Source: Cyprinodon diabolis
Lineage: Eukaryota; Chordata; Actinopteri; Cyprinodontiformes; Cyprinodontidae
Assembly (NCBI GenBank): GCA_030533445.1
Contig: CM060062.1
Location: 2,702,456 to 2,766,455 of the forward strand
Length of the DNA stretch: 64,000 bases
Reading direction: 5' to 3'
Part shown: piece after piece, positions 1 through 10,400 of the stretch
Layout of the letters: each line of letters starts with the position of its first letter
Numbering within the stretch: the stretch's first letter is position 1
Program-made: the position numbers and the translations under genes
Notes under the pieces: model-generated
What the model was told of the DNA's origin: nothing
The model's input: the letters and a program-made list of their open reading frames with translations, nothing else
Database searches by the model: none

Positions 1-105
1 TAGGCATGTTCTGATGTTTCTACACCACTTTTGCTTGTATTCAGATCTGCTGGACCCTCCTCCTCCTGGCCTCATGGGGGCGCTGTTTCAGAGTTCAATC
101 CCTCA

Positions 106-113
106 ACTTCCGG
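106..113 (-). promoter_or_regulatory. ETS-type motif upstream of snrpg
   Basis: ACTTCCGG on the + strand (CCGGAAGT on the minus strand), 80 bases before the snrpg ATG, in a moderately GC-rich stretch. ETS/GABP sites are common in housekeeping promoters, including those of RNA-processing genes. No TATA box is evident in the 192 bases upstream. Motif match only; binding is inferred. Confidence 0.35.
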
Positions 114-192
114 TGGCTGCTGGTAGCACGCTTTCCTTCCGCGGCTTCGTTAAACGACCTCAGGACGCAAACCTTGTGAAGCTAAAGAGAAA

Positions 193-3100
193 ATGAGCAA
201 AGCACATCCCCCCGAGCTAAAGAAGTGAGTTTACTTCTGTTTGATAGAAAGGATGAAGGCTAATGTCTGTTTTTATTGAAATAGCAGTAGCATGTTAGCT
301 CGGTGCTTTGTTTTAGCGGCAGAAGGCTAACCTTAATGTAGCATCATAGCTGTTCTGACTGATCCTCAGTAACTGAATTTACTTTTGTTTTTCAGATTTA
401 TGGACAAGAAACTTTCATGTAAGTCTGGTTTATATTTATTTCACCTTATGAAGCGATAGTTAGCTGCTGCTGTTCTTATTTTGAATGCTTCTATTTCAGA
501 ACAATTATCAGTTTCTTAACCAATACAGTTATTTTTTAATTAACTTTATTTAAACAAAGCACGAACAAGTAAGGAAACAGTACAAATCTGTGGAAGGCAT
601 AGCAGATTTCAAAATGGAAATATAAGGCAACATTGATAAGGGGAAAAAAGAAATGAATGAATCAGTTACCATGGCAACAAAGAGATTAATATGATGATTA
701 ATGAAAATCCCATCAGTATTTCAGTCAGGTATTCATATGAATCGATACGTTTAGATTTAAAATATAACTTGAATTCAGATTTTTAAAGTTAAAGATTGGG
801 GATGATCTGAACTCTTTCAATAGTTCCAAAAGTCACAATTTCTCTAGAGATGGATTCAGGAAGTGCAACTTTTGATTTTATCAATCTTCAAATCTGCAAT
901 TCCAGAATGTTTTGTTTAACCATCAAGTTAATAACCTGAACAATGATTGGGCAGATCTACAAGAAACTCTGAAAACCAAACATCTACACAGTTTAACACT
1001 TCCTGGATTCAAATGTCATATCTATGGAAGAGGATTAGGGCCACTGAAAAAAAAGTTAACTGTTTTTTAATTTTTCTTTCGGTTTAACATGGGGAAAAAA
1101 GTCAGAATTCTGACTTTGATCTCTGAATTCTGACTTTTTCACTCAGAATTCTGACTTTTTTCCCTCAGAATTCTGACTTTTTCCCCTCAGAATTCTGACT
1201 TTTTCCCCTCAGAATTCTGACTTTTTCCCTCAGAATTCTGACTTTAATCTCTTTCATTTCTAATTTTTTTATTGTCAGAATTCTGTCAGAATTTTGAGAA
1301 AAAAGTCAGAATTCTGAAAATTTAAAAATCAGTTAACTTTTTTTTTTCAGTGGCCCTAATCCTCTTCCGTACATATGTTTTCCTCAACTTAATATTTGAA
1401 CTATTTTGCAGTTTTCTAACACGATTTTATATATATATATATATATATATTTATTTATTTTATTTTTATTATTGGTGCTGGTTTTAATAGATAAAAGTCA
1501 TATAAGCCGATAACATTTTCAGAAAAACTGATTTAAATGAAGTGTTTAATACCAAATGATTGATAATTGGTTTTAGTTTCTGCTGCTCTCCCACCAGCAG
1601 CTGATAGGAAAGTTTAAACCTTTTGTTTGATTTTTCTAAACCTCACAGACTTTATTCCCATTTGTTGTAACATTAAATCTGCTGTGTTAAAGTAATTTAT
1701 TAAAACTTAAAATTGAAATGTTGGATTTACTAAATCTGGTTGTTGGTTATTTATACAAACAGAAACACAATGATAAAGTCCTTTCTTTTTTTTTTTTTGT
1801 AATTGGATCATATTGAACAAGTTTTTCTTGAAAAGTTCAGTTCTTAAACAAATGTTGGACTAAAATAATCTGTAAACCTTTTAGCTGTCTGTTAGGTTTA
1901 ACTTACCCTTATTTCTTTTTCTTTGAAACATTAACTTTATCTTATCCACTCTAAAGGATGGGGAAAAAAATGAAAGTTTTTTTTTATTGCAGTGGAAAAG
2001 TTACTCATGCAGTCCTAACATATTTATATTGAGGATGATTCTGTTTTTTCCAAGTTTAGATGAACATGGATAACAGTTATTTCTGTTTAATGATCTTTTT
2101 TTACTTATTTATTCCAGAGTTGATTCGTCTGTCGTTCTGTTAGTTTCTCTGTTATTTATTATCTTCATCCTCTTGCTTCCTGCTCTGCAGATTTATGACT
2201 GAATCAGAATAATTCAGATCAGTTGGATAAGGAAATGTCTAAGGAAGTGTCGTTAGATTTAAGGTGGTCCAGATGCTAAATGCTAGAATCTTGTTTCGTA
2301 TTTAAACACCTCTGTACCGCTGTAGAATAATTTTACTGGTTTAACTGGTTTCACTAGATTTGAACAAGATGCTGATGAGAAGCTTTTTCTCTTTTTTTTT
2401 GTTTTGTTTTGTTTTGTACATTTTATTTATAAAACGAGGAGCGAGATTTTCTTTGCTGACTTGTAATGATTTTAGTTGCTATAATCTGCTGGGCAGGTCA
2501 GAATGGAGGTGCGTCGCTGAGAAATCAGAGGGTTTAAAGGAACGTTTGTCATCCTTTTATTTTTCATTGCGTTGCTGTAATGTATTCGGCCCTTAACTTT
2601 GTGTTTTCCGGTGATCTCAGAGGTTTGGTTTTCTGTTTGCAGTGAAGCTGAATGGAGGCAGACACGTGCAGGGCATCCTACGAGGGTTCGATCCCTTCAT
2701 GAACCTGGTATTGGACGACTGTCTGGAGATGGGTCCAGGAGGACAACAGAACACCATCGGCATGGTGGTCAGTACCTTCTCACTACTGATGGTTAACACT
2801 AGAAATTCCGCAGATACGAGCATTTTTGCAAGTCTCCAGTCCCCCCGCAGTGCTTATCAACTCATGAATCCCATTTCAGATGTAAATGCCCCATTAGCGC
2901 TGTGGCTGGAGAACCATTCCACCCCCTTCAGTTTCAGCTAAAGTCGCTCTCTTTGAGAGTTGTTACCTGAGAGCGGGGGGGGGGGTAATATTTGCAATTA
3001 AATATAACTAGGTCTATGTGTCACCAATGATTTCAGAGCAGCCACTAGCGCAGCGATCAGACGATAACTGATCTGTACAATGAAAGTAGCTGCATGAGCT

Positions 3101-4660
3101 GGAAAGCTGTAGAAAGCAACAATATTTATACAATAATGACCATTAGGGCTGGGCGATAATTCAATAACGATATATATCGATCGATAGACGTGTGGCGCAA
3201 TAGAAAAAAAGAGGCTCCATAAAAGTTCAATAAAGAAACGCAGTTTTCCTTCCTTCTCATTGTAGCCTAGCATGTAGGTTTATGCTAGTTACTGCTTCCT
3301 CCCAACCAATCAACAATCGTGGACCCAGGCACGCCATCACCAAGCGCCGCCGTCTCTAACCACAACACAGAGCACATGCAGATGTCGCAGCAAGGAGAGG
3401 CGGAGGAAATTGTTCCAAAGAAGGGTTTTTGTAGTTCGCCAGTCTGGCAGTATTTCAGTTATGGCAAGTCGGACAAAAAACAAGCCACAGTCATCTGTAA
3501 AATGTGTAGGGAACCAGTGAAAACCAAGTCTGATAACACAACCAACTTCTTTTTATCTTTTCTATATCGCCCAGCCCTAATGACCATTATTTATTTGGGG
3601 GGAAATATAACTAAAGCGATCTATTCTCTCTCTCTCCGCTGCAGACACGCAAACGACATGTGAGACTGCAGTTAAGTTGGCAATAAATTCACAGATTCAG
3701 CTTTTCCGGATTAATAACTCGTCTGTGGATTATTTATTCTACAAAACAGACACCAGAGCAAGCCATACAGTGAGCTACAACCGTAGTTTCCTCAAAGCGA
3801 GTCTCTTATCAAGCTGGGAGAATTTCATTGGACTTATGGGGATCTCACTGCTCCAAAAATGTCCAGGAGGAGCGAGCTCTGCAGGTTGCAAAATAATCAG
3901 AGAGAAATATTAAAAACGTCAACAAGGAGAGGTGGATTATTATCACATTTATTGGATTTGAAAATAATACTTTTCTGATGAATTTCCAAAAGCCTAAATG
4001 ACAATTTTTTATTATTAGAATAAGTATAAAATGAGCAATGACTTCACTATAGATCATTGTAGCGCCTCCAAACCTGTAGGATACACAGATAACTTCATCT
4101 ATATCATACTACAGCTCTTACTTGGGGAAGATAGGCCAAACTCTATTTTTTGAGATTTATTTATTGTTATTATGAGCATATAATAGCCAATAATTACACT
4201 ATAGATCATTGCAGAAGCACCAACCTTATAGCACACACAGATAACATCATCTAGTTCAGACTACAACTCTTTCTCTCGGAAAATGCGCTAAACTCTATTT
4301 TATTTTTTTTTTTTAGATGTTTTTCTTTGTTATTATAAGCAGGCCAGGTGTGCAATCTCTGCAACAGGAACCGCAGCACTGAGCGTTGTGTTCACTGCAC
4401 AAAGTATACCTGTCACAAATGCAGGAAGGACTCACCTTGGGTTTGAGAAACTGCTAAATGTAACAAATTAACTAGAAGCTGAAAAGGGTGATTCAGTTCT
4501 GGTTAATTGAAGAACCGTCAGCAGCTGAATCATTTAGCAGAAGAAGAGTTGATATCTGCTCTAATTTTCAGCTGATGATTCGGATGTTTTTTGTTTTTTT
4601 TCATCCCAGGTCATCAGAGGAAACAGCATCATCATGTTGGAGGCCTTGGAGAGAGTATGA
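193..4660 (+). CDS. snrpg: Small nuclear ribonucleoprotein G (Sm protein G), 4 coding exons
   Basis: Coding exons read as 193-224, 396-418, 2643-2767 and 4610-4660, all with GT-AG introns and matching phases; they join to a 76-residue protein, the same length as human SNRPG. It begins [11 protein letters not shown], continues through the Sm1 motif (about residues 18-47, with [17 protein letters not shown]) and ends with the Sm2 motif [12 protein letters not shown] near residues 62-73. Sm-G is one of seven proteins forming the heptameric ring around the Sm site of U1, U2, U4 and U5 snRNAs, assembled in the cytoplasm and working in the nuclear spliceosome. The start is the only ATG giving the conserved N-terminus. 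Intron 2 (419-2642) holds a short mariner-type element; intron 3 (2768-4609) holds an hAT-type insertion and a zinc-finger transposase remnant. Identification is by recalled family sequence and is very secure. Confidence 0.96.
1025..1369. mobile_element. Short fold-back mariner-like MITE in snrpg intron 2
   Basis: The arms at 1026-1057 and about 1336-1368 are near-perfect inverted repeats (GGAAGAGGATTAGGGCCACT at the left, its complement at the right, both continuing into an A- or T-run and GTTAAC). TA dinucleotides lie at 1023-1024 and 1370-1371, consistent with a TA target duplication. The interior, 1103-1245, is a tandem run of about seven units of roughly 21 bases containing CAGAATTCTGACTTTTT, itself partly palindromic. 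No coding capacity. Confidence 0.7.
1431..1451. repeat. Short TA dinucleotide microsatellite
   Basis: An uninterrupted TA run in snrpg intron 2, immediately followed by AT-rich sequence. The rest of this intron (1452-2642) is AT-rich with no gene or clear element seen. Confidence 0.85.
3144..3579 (+). mobile_element. Short hAT-type transposon with BED zinc-finger fragment, 8-bp target duplication
   Basis: Terminal inverted repeats TAGGGCTGGGCGATA (3144-3158) and its complement (3565-3579) are flanked by the direct repeat ATGACCAT at 3136-3143 and 3580-3587. An 8-bp duplication is the hAT hallmark. Inside, a + strand frame from 3319 reads a BED-type zinc-finger region ([20 protein letters not shown] followed by MC and a downstream Asn/Thr-rich stretch), the N-terminal DNA-binding domain of hAT transposases, and then stops at the right terminus. 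This is an internally deleted, non-autonomous copy retaining the 5' part of the transposase gene. Confidence 0.88.
4030..4304. repeat. Diverged tandem duplication in snrpg intron 3
   Basis: Two imperfect copies of about 130 bases (roughly 4030-4157 and 4171-4304) share landmarks in the same order: ATGAGCA, CACTATAGATCATTG, ACACAGATAAC.TCATCTA, a CTACA.CTCTT block and AAACTCTATTTT. No coding content. They sit just before a zinc-finger transposase remnant and may belong to the same old insertion. Confidence 0.6.
4343..4447 (+). pseudogene. Zinc-finger tail resembling a piggyBac-type transposase C-terminus (remnant)
   Basis: One frame reads a Cys-rich segment with the spacing C-x2-C-x8-C-x2-C-x4-C-x2-C, ending in a stop at about 4447. 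The spacing resembles the cysteine-rich C-terminal domain of piggyBac-like transposases. Only this tail is visible; upstream sequence in the intron is decayed, with an open piece at 3677-3913 that I cannot assign. The family call is by motif only and could be wrong; another Cys-rich domestic or transposon protein is possible. Confidence 0.35.
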
Positions 4661-6818
4661 GAAGAAAGGAGGACGGTGCAGAGAACCAGCAGCACACTTT
4701 TATTTTCTATTTTCCCTTTTAGTCCACCGACCATTCCTCCTCTTCTTCGGGTGTTTATCTGGAATTTGTTTTGTGATTAAATGGTAATAAATCGACTTTT
4801 CTTTCTATCCTTTGTGTGGGTTCTTTATTACAGGGAAAAGCATCATATTAACTTTACTATCAGTGATGGAGTTAAAGGAGTAACAGCAGCTTTCTTTGCT
4901 TTATTATGAGCGAATTATGATTTTCATTATTAAGTCCTGTGGTCGAGCTGAGGGGACATAAATGAACTGAAAGGGAGTCATTGTTTTAGAAACCTGGGGT
5001 TCGTTAAACTGCAATAAAAACTAGAAGGTTAAATGACTTAAAACATTTTATGTAGTTTGATTTGAAAAACATTTCTTAATATAATATAGCAACAAGGTCT
5101 TAAAAAAAAAATACAGATTTAAGCCCAGTTCACAGCAACAGGTGAGCAGAGACTAAACGTCGCATTAATATAAAATCCTTGAAAAGGAAAAAAAATATCA
5201 GTTCCTTTGTGGAAACGTTTAAATATTCGATAATAAATGACATAAACCTCAATATTAGGCAACCTTGGCGTCAAAGGGCCAGAGTCAGTAACAGCTGGTA
5301 GACAGTCATCACTTACTGCCACTTAATTGTTACATAATTTATCTCAATCAGGTCGTTTTAAGATTCATTAATCTGAGATTCAGTCAGACGGACATTTCCG
5401 GCCAGATGTGGCAGTTTGTTCTACCTTTTAAAATGGGGTTTATTGCATTAAATGCAATTTATTTTTGTTTAAATCAACCTTTGCTGAATGTTTTACCAGA
5501 AAATGACCTGATGGCATCATTTCAACAATCAAAAGGAGGTGTAGAAACGGGAGAAGAGGTTTCTGTAATCCTGTTATAGAGTTTAAATGTAAAATTAGCA
5601 GCATTTAAGAAAATGAGGCGAGTGGAGCAGCTCTACTTCAACATGTTTTACTAAAAGGGAGGATTTTTATTCACAACATTAACCTTAAGAAACCAGGAGA
5701 GTTGATGTCACACTGCTGCACGGCCAAAAGGGTCTGGTGGTCGACTGAAGTGAACTGAATCTGCTGATGGATCTGAGGTAAGACGATCAAGGATCAGCCG
5801 CCGGTTCCTCTGATTATTTTGGCCCTTTTCATTCTAACAACTCAGAACCCACTGCTTCTATCTATTCTAGCTGAAAGTAAGCTTTAAATTGAAACATTAA
5901 ATATCATAAATAAGAATAAGGGACAAGAGGTAAGCACAAACGGAACCACTTTGTCACCATGTAGAGACTTTTCTTAACATAAAGCGTCTAATTGGACCCC
6001 CCCTCCCAGCAGAAACACCTTTCCATAAAAAACAAGAATTCAAGTCGGCTGAAAAATTACACAATCCAATAAAATATGAGGGTAAATTTAATTTAGATTT
6101 TATTTCTCTAGATTTTTTTATTTATTTAATTTTTTAGATATATTCCTTTCTATTTTTCTCAATTTTTAACATTTTATATTTTCTAATTCTGTTTTCAAAT
6201 GTTTCTTTTTCAGTTTCAGTTTTATGAATTGCATTTTAGGATCATATTCTGTAAAATGGTCTGCATGGACCAATAAAAACGCGTCTTCTCAACAAATGTG
6301 AAAAAAAGCAATTTGTAAAACTCAGTCTAAAATAATCTGCAGAGAAAATATGAAAAAACAAAAAACAGCAAAGCTTCTGTCAAAACTTTATTAAAGTTGT
6401 GTTTTTTATTTCCATTTAAATGTTTTATTTGGTTGCAACAATAATAGAACAAAATTTACCACATAAATCTTTTTTCGTTCTTTTAATGTCCATTTTGCAA
6501 ACGCTTTTTAATTATTTATTTGTTTAAAATAATGGGAGAAAATTTCCTCCAAACCGAAATAGTTTTGTTGACCAACAGAGGGCGCTAACAGAGATTTCCC
6601 TCTTTATGGCAGGTTGTTTTGACATTTATTAGAAGCGCTGTCCCCTCTGTTATTCCGTTTGATGATATATAAAATAACGTTCTTCCTGATCGAAACTACT
6701 AGCCAGAAATTACATTTTACCAGCAAAAATAACATTTCCGGATGCCCAAAATATAATTGTACTAGTAAAAATAAACTTTCAAATACCTAGTAATCTTGAC
6801 AAAGGTTAAGTGGCCCTT

Positions 6819-7302
6819 TTGACATTTATTAGCTTGACTGAATATGTAATCAAGATGCCTCAAATGCATTTCTTTCTAGTCAAAATAAAAGTTTAAGATA
6901 TCTTAAATAACATTCTTCCTATCTAAAAATGAATTCTGACTATGATGAATTCTAACTTCAGATCTCCATAATAGAGTAAGTGCTAGTCAAAATTACCATT
7001 TCTGATATAAAAAATGAAGACAACATTACAGATGTCCAGAAATCCAAGTCTTGACATCTAAAATATATTTATGCTAGTAGAAATATAATTACAGATATCA
7101 ACTATTGATATATGACTAGTTAAATTAGAATTCCAGATTTCTCATTTTCAAAAGAATAATGAGACTAGGAGCATTATAATTATGACTAGGTAGAATGCTT
7201 TAGTGCTATCTATAATAGAAATGTGACTAGAAAGCCTTTTTAAGTTTTTAAGTATTTAATTCTGCATTTGAGACATATTCAGTCAAGCTAATAAATGTCA
7301 AA
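6819..7302. mobile_element. Fold-back MITE upstream of plpbp
   Basis: Inverted arms at 6819-6847 (TTGACATTTATTAGCTTGAC...) and 7273-7302 are almost perfectly complementary over 29 bases. The interior is AT-rich, non-coding, and repeatedly shows CTAGTCAAAAT-like and ATTTCTAGA-like words, suggesting internally repeated structure. A similar TTTTGACATTTATTAGAAG word at 6616 may be an older end. No clear target duplication was found. Confidence 0.6.
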
Positions 7303-7349
7303 TGATCTTGCCATACTCATTCGGGTGGAATTTTACTCTGAAAGCGGAT

Positions 7350-7381
7350 TGACGTCACCGGTGTCGCGTCTCCTGACGTCG
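7350..7381. promoter_or_regulatory. CRE-type motifs in the plpbp promoter
   Basis: A perfect palindromic TGACGTCA lies at 7350-7357 and a second TGACGTCG at 7374-7381, 24 to 55 bases before the plpbp ATG at 7405. These match the CREB/ATF binding consensus and sit in a GC-rich, TATA-less short promoter. Function is inferred from motif and position. Confidence 0.45.
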
Positions 7382-7404
7382 TGTTACGTAGCCGTCCTGA
7401 CGGT

Positions 7405-10400
7405 ATGTGGAGAGTAGCAATGTCGGAGGAGGTTGGGAAAGCGGTCCAGTCGGTGCTGGAGCGGGTGAAGCAGGCGGCGGCCCGCCGGCCAAAGGTAACC
7501 ACGGCTCGGGTCGCTCCGTCTCCGGGTTTGTGCTGCCGGAGAAGCGGCGGAGGAGGTGGAGGTTATATAAGGCTGCCGAACAGATCAACCTTTGGATGGA
7601 AGGAGCTCCAGCCTCCGGCAGCACTTTCATAACACGATGCGTGACTTGGAGTGACAGCATGTTATCGCGGGATTCCCTCCATCATCTCAGTGATGAGCGC
7701 TAAGATCAAAGAGGGTGTTTGATGTTTCCCTTTGATCTTCTCCTCCATGATCTCCATCAGTCCTGTTCATTGACCCAGTTAGGCTCTCTGAGTTTCTAGG
7801 ATAGAAAATAGGAGGGAGGAGGGGGGAGGGGAGGGGAGGGGGGGTCCCTGACCTCTGACCTCTGACCTGAAGCCTCCTCTGTCCTGCACATACAGACATT
7901 TGTCCTCCAGTGTCCCCTACATATATCCATGGTTTGTCTCCTCAGACGCTCCCAGCTGTGCCCCCCCGCCTGGTGGCTGTCAGCAAGACCAAGCCCCCCG
8001 AGATGATAGTGGAGGCGTACAGACAGGGCCAGCGCAACTTTGGAGAGAATTATGTGAGTACAGAAGGCCTGACATCTGCTCCCGTCTCCATGACGATGAC
8101 CTTTGTTCCCATCTCTATGGAGCTGACCTCTGTCCCGTCTCCATGACGCTGACCTCTGTACTCATCTCTATGGAGCTGACCTCACTTCCCATCTCCGTGA
8201 CGCTGACCTCTGTTCCCGTCTCCGTGACGCTGACCTCTGTTCCCATCTCTATGGAGCTGACCTCACTTCCCATCTCCGTGACGCTGACCTCTGTTCCCGT
8301 CTCCATGACGCTGACCTCTGCTCCCGTCTCCATGGAGCTGACCTCACTTCCCATCTCCGTGACGCTGACCTCTGTTCCCGTCTCCGTGACGCTGACCTCT
8401 GCTCCCATCTCCGTGACGCTGACCTATCTCCCGTCTCCGTGACGCTGACCTCTCTCCCGTCGCCGTGACGCTGACCTCTGTTCCCATCTCCATGACGCTG
8501 ACCTGTCTCAATGACGCTGACCTGTCTCCATGACGCTGACCTCTGTTCCCATCTCCATGACGCTGACCTGTCTCAATGACGCTGACCTGTCTCCATGATG
8601 CTGACCTCTGCTCCCGTCTCCGTGACGCTGACCTTTGTTCCCGTTTCCGTGACGCTGACCTCTGCTCCCGTCTCCATGACGCTGACCTGTCTCAATGACG
8701 CTGACCTGTCTCCATGATGCTGACCTCTGCTCCCGTCTCCGTGACGCTGACCTTTGTTCCCGTTTCCGTGACGCTGACCTCTGTTCCCATCTCCATGACG
8801 CTGACCTGTCTCAATGACGCTGACCTGTCTCCATGACGCTGACCTCTGTTCCCATCTCCATGACGCTGACCTGTCTCAATGACGCTGACCTGTCTCCATG
8901 ATGCTGACCTCTGCTCCCGTCTCCGTGACGCTGACCTTTGTTCCCGTTTCCGTGACGCTGACCTCTGCTCCCGTCTCCGTGACGCTGACCTTTGTTCCCG
9001 TTTCCGTGACGCTGACCTCTGCTCCCGTCTCCATGACGCTGACCTCTGCTCCCGTCTCCATGACACTGACCTCTGGTCTCGTCTCCATGACGCTGACCTC
9101 TGTTCCCGTCTCTGTGACGCTGACCTCTGTTCCCGTCTCCATGACGCTGACCTCTGGTCTCGTCTCCATGACGCTGACCTCTGCTCCCGTCTCCATGACG
9201 CTGACCTCTGTTCCCGTCTCCATGACGCTGACCTCTGCTCCCGTCTCCATGACGCTGACCTCTGTTCCCGTCTCCATGACGCTGACCTCTGGTCTGGTCT
9301 CCTTCCAGGTCAATGAGCTGGTGGACAAGGCTTCGGATCCTGTGGTAGGTTCTGGTTTCCGGGGTGGGAGGGATATTCTGACCTTTGGAACTTTTCCAGC
9401 TTTCCTTTTTCCTTCTGCAGATTTTAGAGTCGTGTCCTGAGATCAAATGGCATTTCATCGGCCATCTGCAGAAGAATAACGTCAACAAGCTTCTGGGTGA
9501 GTACCGCCGCTCTGCCGCCATCGGCCGCTCAGTTCCAAAGCTCTGAGTCTTTTCTCCGCCTCCAGGTGTCCCTAACCTGTTCCTGGTGGAGACGATCGAC
9601 TCCGCCAAGCTGGCCGACAGGGTCAACAGTTCGTGGCAGCGTGTGCGTGGGGCTAGCAGCCAGAGGTTAAAGGTCATGGTGCAGATCAACACCAGCGGAG
9701 AACAAAGTGAGTGCTGCGGATGGGGGGTGGGGGGGTGGGGGGTGGAAAGCTTCCGGTTCAGTTTATGACGGATGGTCTTTGTTTCAGACAAACACGGCCT
9801 GCCGCCGGAGGACACGGTCAGCACGGTGAAGCACATCGTGTCCCAGTGCTCCGCCCTGCATTTCTCAGGACTCATGACCATCGGTCGCTACGGCTACGAC
9901 CTCACGCTTGGTCCCAACCCAGACTTCCAGGTAGCAAACCTTCAGCTTCCTGAGGAGGTGTGCGGTCAGACCGCTTCGGCTCTGCTGCTGTTTCTACAGA
10001 GCTGGCAGTTATTTTAAATATAGAGATAAAATAAATCAATTATTGGATGATAAAATAATTTAGGGCTGAAACAATCAGATGAATCAATTATTTAAATAAT
10101 TAACTAATTTAGTAACTGGATTATAGAGACTGTAAAACCTGCCTTTAGCTGACAGAGTGACCCAATTAGAGCAGGAATTATACCAAGATTGTAAAATAAT
10201 ATATAAACATTTTGCATTTGAGAGAGAAAAAAAAAACAACCTTTCCGTCACTCTCTTCTATCGAGAACTCCTAAAAAAGGAAAATGTTTTAGTTTCATCT
10301 GGTTTGATTTAGTAAAAAAATCTTCTTTAAGGAACCTTTGGCTGGTTAGTTTCAGCCGTAAAATAATTATAGTTTCAGAATGAATAATTTTGGTCAAATT

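Larger units (their letters stand above)
4661..7404. other. snrpg 3' UTR and snrpg-plpbp intergenic space
   Basis: A polyadenylation signal AATAAA at 4786-4791 follows the snrpg stop by about 125 bases and is the likely 3' end. From about 4810 to 6600 the sequence is AT-rich with no gene recognised. From 6819 to 7302 there is a fold-back element, and the last 60 bases before 7405 are the GC-richer plpbp promoter. Confidence 0.6.

Noticed and set aside
6568..6585. Second CTCF-type motif (CCAACAGAGGGCGC)
   Set aside because: One mismatch at a constrained core position and no supporting context; not listed as a feature.
8062..9300. CRISPR-like repeat array
   Set aside because: Units are directly contiguous without unique spacers and lie in a vertebrate intron; the same holds for the arrays at 53727, 56912 and 32828.
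8811..9881. Minus-strand 356-codon ORF and several repeat-rich ORFs on both strands
   Set aside because: Produced by the 27/18-bp minisatellite plus antisense of plpbp exons 3-6.
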